64,000 nucleotides of DNA. Origin: Hepsetus odoe. Taxonomy: Eukaryota > Chordata > Actinopteri > Characiformes > Hepsetidae. Both the position numbers and the translations under genes were made by a program. Shown here piece after piece: positions 14,101 to 26,729 of the stretch (positions are counted from its first letter, which is position 1; the number at the start of each line of letters is the position of its first letter). Under the pieces are notes generated by a model. It was not told the DNA's origin. It made no database searches and saw only the letters and a list, made by a program, of their open reading frames with translations. The stretch is from assembly GCA_017165825.1 (NCBI GenBank), contig CM029377.1, positions 25,138,386-25,202,385 of the forward strand, in the 5' to 3' direction.

Positions 14101-16981
14101 GTACCTCAGGGCAACCTACAGGTGAGGGAATTGAACCCACAATCTTCCGATCTGGGGCAACTCCCTAACCACTGGGCCACCACTGCCTATCTCAGAAGCA
14201 TGTAATTATGAGAGCTCCTTTAACAATGGCATCAGCCATAAAAGGTAGATATGGGTCTCAAGCAAAAATCCTATATATAGTCTAAACATCATGTGCCTGA
14301 GATAATGGCTCCCAATCCTTACTTTTATTAACCAAATTCAGGCTTCTATTTAAATTTTATTTGAATTCATGGAAGGGGTAATTGTGCCTTGATTACATTT
14401 TGCAGGCAAAGAGCTGAACTGTAAAATATACTATACAGTATAAAATAAATAAATAAAAAAACACTCCCCACAAACAAATCCCTCTTGGCTGTGGCCAAAG
14501 GCCTGTCACTGCACCTGTCCTGTTCTCAGTCAATACCAGGCTGGTCTGGTTAATCCAATCATTGAGCTTCAGGTGGCTTGGTCCCACTATCTGCATGTGT
14601 CATCTCTCTGAAATGGCTCCAAGATTCTTAGATACTCTGCAAACTGGCAGGGAGAGCTGGCTCTATCCGCTTTGATCAAGCACATATTCTTAGATTCTAA
14701 GATTGAGATGCTAAACGCTCATCCAAAAGCTAGCTGATCAGCTATATTTCAGGTAGAAAGATGACCTGTTATAAGATTCAAAGCTATAAAATAACCTTTC
14801 AATACTTTTGTACACATTTGTACAGTCAAAGTTTTCTTTTTTTTTTTTTTAAAGTCAAAGGTTTAAAAATGTCCCTGCAGTCTCATTTAATAAATCTATT
14901 ACACTTAATGACTGAAGACTCAACAAAATGGTTCCACAAAACAATAATGTGCTGAAGGACATGCACCACATCTACGGCATTTAGCAGACACTCTTATCCA
15001 GAGCGACTTCCATGTCCTAATTACAGGGACAATCCCCCTGGAGCTATTCAGGGTTAAGGGTCTTGCTCAGGGACCCAGTGGTGGTAGTGCCAGAGGTGGG
15101 ATTCAAACCTGGACCCTCTTGATCTATAGGCAAGTGCCCTACCACTAGACCACCACCACCCTATGTTGACGTCCTCGCCATGGCAACATTGCCTTCAAAT
15201 TACAATTGTTGTTACCAGATAAAACTCAACAACAGCAAAGCTCACTCGCTGAGATCATTAATTAACCTTGCCAAATACAAGCTTGGTGAACTCCAAGATG
15301 CAAGAAAAAAAAAACACTTTGAGTGACATTGCATAATTAACACCCACAGTGAAGAGCTGGACCATGACTGAGTAAAACATCTAATAATTCCACTGGGGTG
15401 TCCCAAACTTAGGTCAGAATTGTGCCATACATACAGGGTCAGAGAACAGTGTGTTCTATCATGTTTGGCTCATCCCGTGAATAGGCCGGCTCCGGTTTAT
15501 ACACCCTCTTGAGCAGTATCGGCTCATCTTCCTCGCCATGGCAACAGGACTAATGATGTATGCAACCAGGGGGTGCAGCTAGGGAAATGGCTGAGAAAGA
15601 CAGCCATTATAGAGGTGGAAAGAGTGCAGCTCTACTACTCTAAAGTGCTGGCTGGATACTGGTTGTATAGGCCACAGAAAAAGTAACATATAAGAGGTTG
15701 AAAATTCATGTCATATTAAAAGAGTTTTATTCAACTGAAGAATTCTCAACTTTATACCAGGTGTTTTTAGACATCCTCTCTTAATGTAGAGTAACATTAT
15801 GCCTCCTCCACCAAGCTTTACTGTTAGCACAATGTTAGGTATCATTCTCCAGCATCTGCCAAACACAGATTTGTCTTGGATTGCTGGATAGCACCCGGTA
15901 GTCAATGTAGTCAGTTATCTAAGATATGTCAGGAGCAATCAAAAATAAAGTCCTTTAACCACAATGCTTGCAAAATGCAATGCAAAAATGTGAACCACTT
16001 TCAGCTCTTTGTGTGCTAGGATATATCAGTGTGCCAACATAGCATTTGTTCTATTCTTAGACACTATCGGGTGTACCCACGATGACAAGCCAGCCCCTAA
16101 TGACTGGAACAAACCAGTGAACTAATGAACTTGCTTTCTTTATTGCAAGAGTTTGAATTAGAGAAACAGATGAGTGCTGTTTTCTTGAGACAACAGAACT
16201 CTCCACCAGAGAGAGGACTGTGAGGCTGACTGCACTGACAAAACTGACACTGACTCAATTACTTGGAAGAGAAAAGGGAAGCTAACCCTCAAGCTAGTCC
16301 CCTACCAATTTGAGAAAAGGACACAAGATAGGCGAGTAAATTGCATGGAGGAAAATATATGAGACTTCAGCTTCCACATATTGTCAGGTTGATCTTTTAA
16401 AGGCAATCATTTTCTGGCGGAGGTGACAACAGTCTGAGATGTCCTCTAATGATTAGTGTGGACCCGGTGACAGGGTCAGAGCCAGAAATTGATTGGACTG
16501 TGAAAATGCAAAGTTCAAACTCAGCAAGCTGAACTGTTGGACTCGCTCTCTGACCTGGTAACACCACTCAGGCAGGATTTTAAACAGATATTACACGACT
16601 CCTTTTACTATAAATGCGGCTGATTCAACTTAAACCTTTCCCAGTTGAAGGCCACGTAGCTCTGTAAGAGCCTTTCACTGTAAAGTCATGGCTTTCTGAT
16701 GTACTGGTGAGATCGTTTTTTTTTGCATAAAGCTGCTTATGTCTGACTGGCAGTTAACATGACTGCTTTCCACGGTAAGTAATGTCTAAGAGGCATTAGC
16801 AGAGAGGGAGGAAAAAAATAGTGGAGAAAATAATATTTTGCTTAAATAGTATGATAATACATTTGGAGATTTAGTTTTGCCTGTTCTGATGTACATACAG
16901 CTTGACAGTATTCAAATCCCTGTGGCTACTTTATATTGTATGTGAGAAGGAAAGAGAGAGAGAGAGAGAGAGGGCGAGAGA

Positions 16982-17014
<33 letters not shown>

Positions 17015-20000
17015 TGACAGAGAGACATAGCGTCATCAAAAGCAGAGTGTCTCGACTGGACATGTGCTGCCACTGCTGCTGCCACCATGTGGATCTAGTG
17101 GACAATGCAGCTGTCTGCCTAATCCCACCAAATCAGCATGGATGACTGGTCAGCATCCGACAAGGGAGCAGAAAGCAATGCTGCGCTACCTGTCCAGACA
17201 GGCTCCTACTTTGACCCGGCTATTACCTACAGCTGTGATGCCGGTGATGGCAATCGATTTGCCTTGGGCTGCTTTTTTTGCTAGCACAAGTTGTTTGAGT
17301 GCATGGAGACACACCAGCCAGCATGCCCTTTTGTGATCCGACTATGATGAAGCAATTCGGGCGTGGCATGCTGAATAGTAAAGCATGTGGATGAGCTCAC
17401 AGAATACGTGATGGAATGCGCATGTGTTGTTAAGGCAAGCGATCGATACAGTGCCTAAAGACAGACAGTGGTTCCTGCAAGGGTCAGGGCGCATCTTTGT
17501 TAAAGGAATAATCCAGCATCTGTCGCATTAATCTCCTGCTGCCCCATCTGTAGCAGTTGATTGCAGGAAAGAAGCCAAAATAATGGAAAAACTCCCTCAA
17601 GAAGAATTTATAATATAAGTTAATAGGCAGGCATTTAGTGCATTTTATTTATCCTTGTACTAACACGTCAGAATTACTGTCAACCATATTGTACAAGTGT
17701 GGCGGATACAGATTAGGTTGAAAAACATTATATTATTCCTTTACTGCTGAGGAAAAGAGACCTTCTCACCTGCTGAGCATCTTCCCATTTCTCTCTGTTC
17801 TCTTCCTCCAGCAGATTACTGATGATCTGGAAGAAGTTCTGTAGGGGGGAGAAAAAAAATATGGTAAGCCCCCTGTCATAAGGTCTGCAAGAACTAGGGG
17901 AAAACTGATAGGAACTTTTATTTTCTCTTAAATATAACTATACATCTCTGCTTTTCATTATTTAAACATTAAGGAAGACAAAGTTTGTTTAGTCATTATT
18001 AACACACGATGTACCACACAGTGTTCTTATTACAGAATAAAGAAGATACATAGGTTTCTATGCACAATATAACAACTGTTCGAATAATCCATGACATAAA
18101 AATGTGCCTTTTTGAATGAAAAAAAGCATAAAAAGGCAGATTCAAATTAACTATGCAACCTGTGTACATGTTCATTTACTTAATAACAAGTGGCTGCTTG
18201 AATGTTACTTTATTCTTACTTTATAAAGGAAAAGTTAACGGAACACGTTCTCTTAAAAAATCTATTGCACACAATTTTCCATTCAGAAAAAGAATGCTTG
18301 AAACCCAAATGTTGCTTTTTTTTAGCTTCAGAAAAGGAGCTACAGGAGAGGCAGAGGTGGACTCGGGGTTAGGAACTAGGCACCAGGATCAGGCGGTCAT
18401 GGGTTTGAATCCCAGACCAGTATGTTTTCCTGAGGTACCCTTTAGCAAGGTACTGTCCCCATCACTGCTCCCCAGGCACTTTAAATAGCTGCCCCCTGCT
18501 GCATGACTGTGTAAAATGCAGGGGTAAAATTTCGTTGTGTCTCACTTTGTGCTGTGCTATGTTTCACAATGACAAGAATCATCACATTTACTTTTATGCC
18601 ATCAGAGGCTCTTATCTAGAGCAACATGCAGTGACAGGGACCAACTATTTGGAGCTACTTCAGGGACTCAAATGGCTCAAGTGGTTAAGATAGACAGGCT
18701 TGAACCCACAACCTGTTTGTCCATAGCTGAGTATCCTGCCCCTAAGCTCCCACCACCCCCTTACACCAAAGCTACACTTTGTAACAAAGAAGAACTAAGA
18801 AGTCAATAACTTCCAGAATTGGTTCCATAAATCCTTCCCCAAAGTGAGCATGTTTCACCAAGAAACCAAAAGCTGTTCAACATAAAATTAAAGAATGTGG
18901 TCTAGGTTTTCAGTCTGTTTGTTTTCAGTATATATGTTCTACCATAACTCCCATTTTTACATCTAGACGGACTGATCTTGGGTTCAAGTGCATGGCCTGT
19001 TGCTTCCTTTGGGTGAAGCTCCAGCTTTTGCAAGTTCTCTACACATGGACTCTCACACTTATTCACACAAACACACATACAGAGCACTTCATAATGAAGG
19101 GTTTGTCCTGCAGTCTACACAGATAACATCTTGGGCAATTAAGGAGCCACTCTAGTGATTTGGGAGGAGATGACAGAATCTGTCAGGCAGTGTCAGATGC
19201 AGAATGCACCTGGTAGAGCTCCTTGCTGCTTCCAATTCAGGAATCAGTCGATCTTGCCTGATAAAGTGACAAACGAGCCCAATTCAGATGGAGGATGTGA
19301 TGCGTGTTTTAAACATGGTTAATGGCACTAACTTTGAGACCCAATGCCTGGAGGCAAAGCTGATGTGAAATGCATAGAAAGAGGGGCCCTTTTTCTTTGT
19401 CTGTTCTGCCTGAGTTCCTTCAGAGGGAGGAGAAAAAGGCTGTGCTTTGCCATGGGTGCCTTTTGTTTTCCTACTCGAATGCTTATGCTCCCTCTGGTGG
19501 TAATGCGTCCACTTAAACACTACACTATTGCATGCGCCTGCACACATGGGAAGAGAGGAAAGAGAAGGGGGCGCACGCAAATGAGTCACATCCCAACTCC
19601 CAACACATACATCTTACACACACAAGCATGCTAAATGCACACCATCTCTCTAACACAATCCATGAAAAATCTATTTATCTTGGCTAAGGCCTTGGGATCC
19701 CTATGACAATGGTGCAGCTTCAGCGGATAGAGATGATCTCATTGCCCGGACACACAGAGAAAGCGAGTGGGGCTTTCTTATCAGTAGGGGCATGCTGCTG
19801 AAAATCCTATAAGCTCTCCATGAAGGAGAGAAGAGGGGAGATTGTTATCAGCTTCAGCACAAGTCATTATAAGCAAGTTATGTACTGTCTTACTTGGAAT
19901 GCATAAGCAAAAACAGTGGTGCTGTAACTTCATTGCTGTATTAACCTTTTAAAGGAATACTCCTTTATGGTGTATGGTTATAACCTAATGTCTGCTGACT

Positions 20001-23000
20001 CTATCTGAACCTGAACATGAGACCTGTTGCAATGGAGAACAGTTCTGAAGTGGCACTGGCTTCTCCCTCTGCCCACTGGATTCTATTGTATTTTTTTCTG
20101 TTTTTAAGGATTTAAAAATAAGTATTTGTTAAGGTAATTGACCAAATGTTACAAGTGTGTCAAACAGTGATTAGGTTGAAAACTGCTAAATTATTCTTTC
20201 AAAGTTTACTTCATAGCATTTTAGTGTAATAATGTCTTTCAAATACATCAAGGCGAGGAATAACAGAGGAATAATAAGCTTGTTAAGTTTAAGAGTGAAC
20301 ATAAGTGAGAAGGGACGGGCTATCTTTCTTCCACCAAATTCTATCAACACAACACTGAAAAAGCAAGAAATATGCATAAGGCTGAGTGATCTAATATACT
20401 CCATTTTCACTGGAAGTCAAAGATTTTTACCTGCACATCGTCGGATGATGGTTCATAGCTGGCTCTTTTAAAAGTGTCAGTAACGTTTCGTAAGATCTCC
20501 ACAGAGGACAGGAGATCACCAGCATAAAAATTGCGTCTCTGGGTGAGATCCAGCAGGACTTTGGTTACCTGGGACATCCCATCACCAGCATGATTCCTCT
20601 GTCCCTTAGCAAGGTGTCCCTGGACCTGTGGCAAGGTAGAGAAAGAGAACCTGGGGTCTGGGTGACATTTACAGATCTCATAACACTGTTGGGTCACTAA
20701 ACAATCCTTGGGGTATAGAGTGGAATTCAGGTTAATTAGATATAATTGAATTTAATTAATTTAATTTCAGTTCAGTTCAATTCAAAAGATTACAGCATGA
20801 AAACAGTGTCTGCCATAATAATAGAAAGGCTGCAATATGCAAATTAGCCCATTTTACACTTTATCAGCATCCTGACAAACCACAGATCTCTGGGTGTCTG
20901 GATGGCTCAAGACATCCAAATGATCCAGATGACTTATCTGGCTGTATATCATATTTAAGATTATTCATACTAGAGCATTATACTAGACCTCTTGCTGTGA
21001 GGTTTGGTTTAGGCAGCAAGGCAAATGAAGTGGCTGAGCTGTGAACATCAGGACAACACCTTAATGCTTAGCAACTGGTAGAACCTTCTAGTGCTTAGCA
21101 ACTGTTGCTGTTGAATGCGAGAACAGAATGGATTACCCAGGAAAAAGTTCTGGGAATGTATTGCTAAAATGACAAACATTGCAATTCAATAAAAGCACCG
21201 AGCCAATGATGTTATTACCTACTATAGAACTATAGACCCTCAGAAAAAAACTGCAGAAAAGAATTACAATCCAAATGGTTACCAATATCTTCTTCATTTA
21301 ATTGTTAAATCAGTGAATTCCTTATGTGGGTCTACTCAGTAAAACCAATTTAATCGCTTCAGGTAATTTGAGAAATGTCACAGTCATGAAAGAACCATGC
21401 AGTTTATGAACTACTGTGTCCCTGTAGACCAGCCAAAAAAAAAACCATCTGCCTAGCAACAACAAGTCCTTTTTTCATATAGCTCCTGGAGAGCAGTAGA
21501 GTATAGGCTAAAGTATTTAATGAATTGTTATAAATTCTCCATCTACAAATGTACAAACTGACAAACATCGTATGTTCACGATAGCAGCATTTTGTGAACT
21601 TTTTTGGATCTGCAGCTCATAGTGGTGGAAAAATTAAAACCTTGTCCTAGAGGTGAGCAGATTTTTCGGAGGTTTTAATATGAGATCAGGGTTTTTTGGC
21701 ATGGGTTGACCAACCAGCAACATAGCACTTGTCTCTAGGACTCAGTTCATTAAAAACTGGGTAAGGTTGGTGCATGAGGAAAAAGATTATGAGAACAGTA
21801 AACTCCTGTTTACCCCACAACACTAGGAAGTTCTAGAAGTCAAACTGACAGGCAGTCTCAGTTCTTGAGGTTATAGCTAGCATTTTATACACTGCAGTGG
21901 GACTGCAGACCATGATTAAAGGATTGCAAGGGGTAAACTTTTCCTAGTGGCTGGCAGTTGCTGTCTCTTAAGTTTTAAAGTACAATCAGTTGAAGTGTTC
22001 GCGTGGGTTCCCCATCAACAACAAGGTAAGTGGTTTCAGGGATTTGACAGGCAGTCACATGAACAGCAGACAGCAGGTAATGGCTGGCATTTTATGAACT
22101 GCTATGGAAGTGCATACCATGATTAAAAAAAAAAAACACAAGCACCCACACACACACACAAACACACACACATACCATTATGCAGAATATATTCATAGAT
22201 GACTACTAGGCAGAAACAAGCTCCAGGTGCAGGAGAGGATGGTATCGTCCATTAGTCGGCAAGGAAAATTGCAGTATTAATGTTCTAATTCACTTTCCCA
22301 CCAGTAGCGGTTAATCTTTCTTCGCTGTGGCTTTGGGGTAGTGAAGCAAAGCAGTTGGGGGGCTGGTTTGGTGAGATGTTGTGGGGGAGGGTCTGTGTTT
22401 ATGATATACTTGAAAGGTTGAGAGCAAGAAAGAGACATAGAGAGGAAGCTGACTTTGCACCTACTGATAGTTGTAAATATCTGTATTCATTTGTGATGCA
22501 TCGGGCATAGCTGGGCTGCTCCCAGTAGGCTACCCCGCGGTGATCCAGTGAGCAGCGTCGACTAGTGGTGCCTGCAAAGGATGAGACAGAGAGTGAGAGA
22601 GAGTGAAGAAAAGAGAAATGAGAGACAGATATTTGGAAATAGAAGTGGGAAGAGAGAGAGAGCCAATGAAAGGGAATACAGAAGAGAACGGTGCAGAAAG
22701 GAAATGGAAAGGAGAGAGAGACAGAGAGAGAGAGAGAGATTTAGTTCTTGATCATATAATCCCTTTTTTCCTTTTTCTCGTTTCATCTGGCAGCCCACAC
22801 ATCTTTCTATGTGAGTAAGGGAGGAAGCGAAGCTTCGCATTCAGATGCTGCTGTTGCTGCTGCTGCCGCCATGGAATCACATGCGCGGCACATGTGCTGG
22901 TGCCACTGCAGTACACACACCCACACGCATACACAACAAAGTCTGTTTAAGAGCACAGGGTCAAAACGCCTTACCATGCAACTTAGCAACACAGCAGTAC

Positions 23001-26000
23001 CTCCATAAAGGCATACACTGGTATCGAAACCATGATTTCTTCCATTCAAACATGGAGCTTCTCATAATCAGATTTCTTTCAATCAGGAACATATGAAGTG
23101 TGCTACCTATTCGAATATTCCATGCAAGAGTGTACTACAACTATTGAAAAATGATAGAACACTGCATATAGCATGTCTGACTTGATGGTTTAATGTAAAA
23201 ACACATAGCACAAAGCCTGGGGGGGTGCTGTTGGAGGTTTGCAATTTAAAGGTATGCACTAAGCAAGACAGTGATGGTGACCATGATTTATTTTGTCCAT
23301 ATTATCACCTTTGAAATGGGTTGGCATTGTCTTTGGTCAGATTGGCATAAACTGCTATTACTGGAATTGCCTTGGGCAAAACAGACTGTTTACAAGTCAC
23401 CTTTAGACAGTTTGCTTACAACCTGTCTATGCATCACCAAAACTCTAGTCACAATGGACATAGCCAATAAGGCACAAATTGCAAAAAAAAGAACAAAGAG
23501 ATACTTATTGTAAAACTTGAGGTTGTCAGCATGGAGACTATTCATGTATAGTTAAATTACATTAGTTTTCACCTGGCAATACAACATTTGTAAAATAAGT
23601 GCATTTTTCATAACTTCAGTAAGTAAAAGTTACAAACTAATTATACATGGACATACCATAGATAAGTCTTAGTAATAGCATTGGTAAAAGCTCATTAAAA
23701 AATGCCATGTTAAGTGGTTATGCCTTATAAAACTTGTTGTAGATTGCTGATAAGAAGACAACAATATTAGGAAGATCACTACACTACAAACTGAAGTACA
23801 TAATGTTTAGTAGATGAGTATTTCAGCCAAACTGAGGCACTATTCTCTCAGATTCCATTGTTGTTCCCTGCCTTCAACTTAACCAGCATCATAACAGCCT
23901 CCCCCCCTGCCCACCCACCGCTTCACTCCAGCAGAGGCACTCCGCCTCCATCTCCCGCCCAACTCCACAGCACCCAGCCACGGACAACCCAACCATCGCT
24001 CCCCTGCCAAAAACTACACAGTGCAGTGCTGGATCAAAAGGGGCATCCTTGGAAGTCTCTGCTAAACCATGTATTAGCCTACTCCACACATATATTAAAG
24101 TCAGTACAGACAGAGCTGCACCCACACAAAAGGTTTAATCCTCCATAGTCCCCAAAGGTGTATGCACAGTTTGAAATGGATGTATTTACATTTTTTAAAG
24201 TTACTTCTTGCTTGAACTTTTTGAAACAAGCACACAAAATCTGCCAGAACTACATATACAGACTGCCATCAAACTATTTGTGCTCATTAAGTGAAAGTGA
24301 CTATTCTTGTCATTGCAAGGTCACAGCACAGCACAGCACATAGTGAACCACAACAAAATTGGATTCTCTGCATTTAACCCATGCAGCAGTGAAGGTGCCC
24401 AGGGAGCAGTAACAGGGATGGTACCTTGCTCAAGGGTACCTCAGGGTAACCTACTGGTAAGGGGTTTGACCCCCCCAATCTTCTGATCCTGTGGCCAACT
24501 CTTTAACCACTAGGCCACCGCTACCCCGTAGTATAGTATAGAATAGTAGTATTTCTACTACTTTTCATTAGTAGAAGAAATAATATTTTATTATGAGACT
24601 GATTAAAGCTGGATAGCATTAAAAAAAAAAAAAAACTTCGCATTTTTCCATTGTATTGTCATTATTGGGGCATTGTCATTGTATTGCCATGGGGCAGTGG
24701 TGGCCTAGTGGTTAGGGAGTTGGGCACAAGATTGGAAGATTGTGGGTTCAAACCCCTTACCAGTAGGTTGCCCTGAAGTACCCTTGAGCAAGGTACCATC
24801 CCTGTCACTGCTCCCTGGGTGCTTTCAAAAGCTGCCCCCTGCTGCAAGGTGTTTGAGTGCCTGGGTTAAATGCAGAGGTCCAATTTTGTTGTGGTTTGCT
24901 GTGCTGTGACCTCGCAATGACAAGGGTTGTCACGTTCACTTTTTCACTTTCACTTTCATTGTTTCCCATTAAAACAAATGGGAAAAAGTTGGAGGTGCTG
25001 ATTCTAATGGTATTCTCACTAGACACCTAAACCTTTTCAACTGGCTCCTTTCAACACAGAGTAACGGTCGCTCTACTCCAAGCTACACCCAGATGTGTGG
25101 GCTCCTTATGCATGCGGTTGCACCCTGTTACTTTATGGAGGAAACTCATTTCCAGTGCTTATATGCATGATCTTATTAGAATATGACCATAGGTAAGATT
25201 TGAAGGGGTAAGCTTAGAGGTTTGCTTTTCTGATCAGCTCCCTCTTCACCACAATGTTATAGTACTGTGACTGCTGCTAAAGTCCCAATCTACTTGTCAA
25301 TCTCTTGCTTCAATTTATCCTCACTCAGAACCACGATATCGACTAAAAGCAAAGAAGCAATCCTTTCTGGACAATACTGTGGACCCTCCACCCCTGACTG
25401 TGCCTTGATTTCCTGTCCATGAAAATCACAAACAGAACTGGAAACAGGCCAGGAGGGAACAACATCACAGGCCTTCTCAAGGTCCACAAAAGGCATATTG
25501 AAAGGCCTGGCATGCTCCCATGTCCCATCAAGTGTCTATATGAGGGTAGAGATCTGGTTTCACAGCGAAGATGGATTATGCATTGTTCCTCCTGAATCCA
25601 AGGTACAACAAATGGCACCCTTTAGTTAGCTTTTCCAGGCAGTAGTTGGAGTACATTTTGTGCTCACAATGGAAAGCACCACTTCTGTTTGTCACTTTGA
25701 AGGCACTGCACCCAACCTCCCCACCTTATTGAAGATGTGTGTTAGCCATTAGAACCTAACAACATCCAGAGCCTTTTGCTTCAGAGTAGAATTAATTTAC
25801 CCCTTGCACCACTGTGGAGCTACCAACAGACTCATTGACCTTTGCCATGGAGCTGTGTGACAACCTTGCTTTTCCTCTGGCCCTGCCTCCCTAGGTGTGC
25901 TACTTCTACCATATGACCACATCCTCAGCTGAAGTCTGTATCTTTCCATCCCTGCTAAAAACAGAGTGAATGGGTCATCTGACAATTTTTCAGAATTCTC

Positions 26001-26688
26001 TTTCAACCTGAAAATTCTTCTCCATGGCCTCTCAAAACTCCTCCCAGGCCGGCATTGCTGCATCTTTTCTTTTTTTTTTTGCCTGCAAGAATCTCTCGTC
26101 CAATTCCAGAGTCCCCTGGGCTAACAAAGCTCAGTAGGACTCCTTATTCAGACTTAGCACTATGCTGGAAACTTGGCAGTCTATTAAAATATAAGATGAA
26201 AGTTTTTTTTAGAAAAATCTCAGAAAAATGTATTAATATTGTGTCAGTATACTCCATTAATATGTATTGTTAATGTATTAATATGTATTAATAAAACTGA
26301 TTAATATTAAAGATACTAGCAAAAACGCTGTATTGAAAATGGAAGCAAAAAAAAGTCATGTTAAAACATCAAATGATAACAGTGAGAATATGATAACTTT
26401 TCCAGGCATCAGTATTGGAATACAAAATGTGATATTGTATCATTTCTAACATCACCAAATACAACATAAAATTGTGAGGATACCTTACTTTTATGATATC
26501 TGACATTATTCAAAGTTTATGTTGCTTGTCATATAAGGCTTTTGTAGATGTCATGTAGCCTTAAGATTGCTATCTTATAGTAAAGTGTCTCCTTAAATGG
26601 TTATATAGAAAGTAATAGCACAAGACTTTTAAGGGTTAAAAATCTACACACACACACACACACACGCACACACACACGCACACACACA

Positions 26689-26729
<41 letters not shown>

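Larger units (their letters stand above)
13657..17769 (-). other. adgrb3: ADGRB3 intron, 4.1 kb
   Basis: Holds SINEs at 13956 and 14973, a possible Tc1 fragment at 15720-15910 and an AG array at 16953. The stretch 15911-16952 has no repeat I recognise. The stretch 17040-17600 is more GC- and CG-rich than its surroundings and repeat-free, so it might be a conserved noncoding element. Confidence 0.8.
17839..20430 (-). other. adgrb3: ADGRB3 intron, 2.6 kb
   Basis: Contains a SINE A copy (18350) abutting an inverted, diverged SINE B (18594). The stretch 18761-20430 has no feature I can name. Confidence 0.8.

Noticed and set aside
18153..18488. 111-codon plus-strand frame
   Set aside because: Half of it is SINE family A sequence; the rest has no similarity to any protein I know.
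19284..19634. Opposing frames of about 100 codons
   Set aside because: Two overlapping antisense frames with low-complexity composition and no conserved motif; likely chance.
24691..24770. A functional tRNA gene at the SINE head
   Set aside because: Box A- and box B-like words are present but the cloverleaf is degenerate and the repeat body follows directly; it recurs in many copies.
26645..26729. CRISPR-like or satellite array
   Set aside because: Plain CA dinucleotide repeat, no spacers; eukaryotic sequence.
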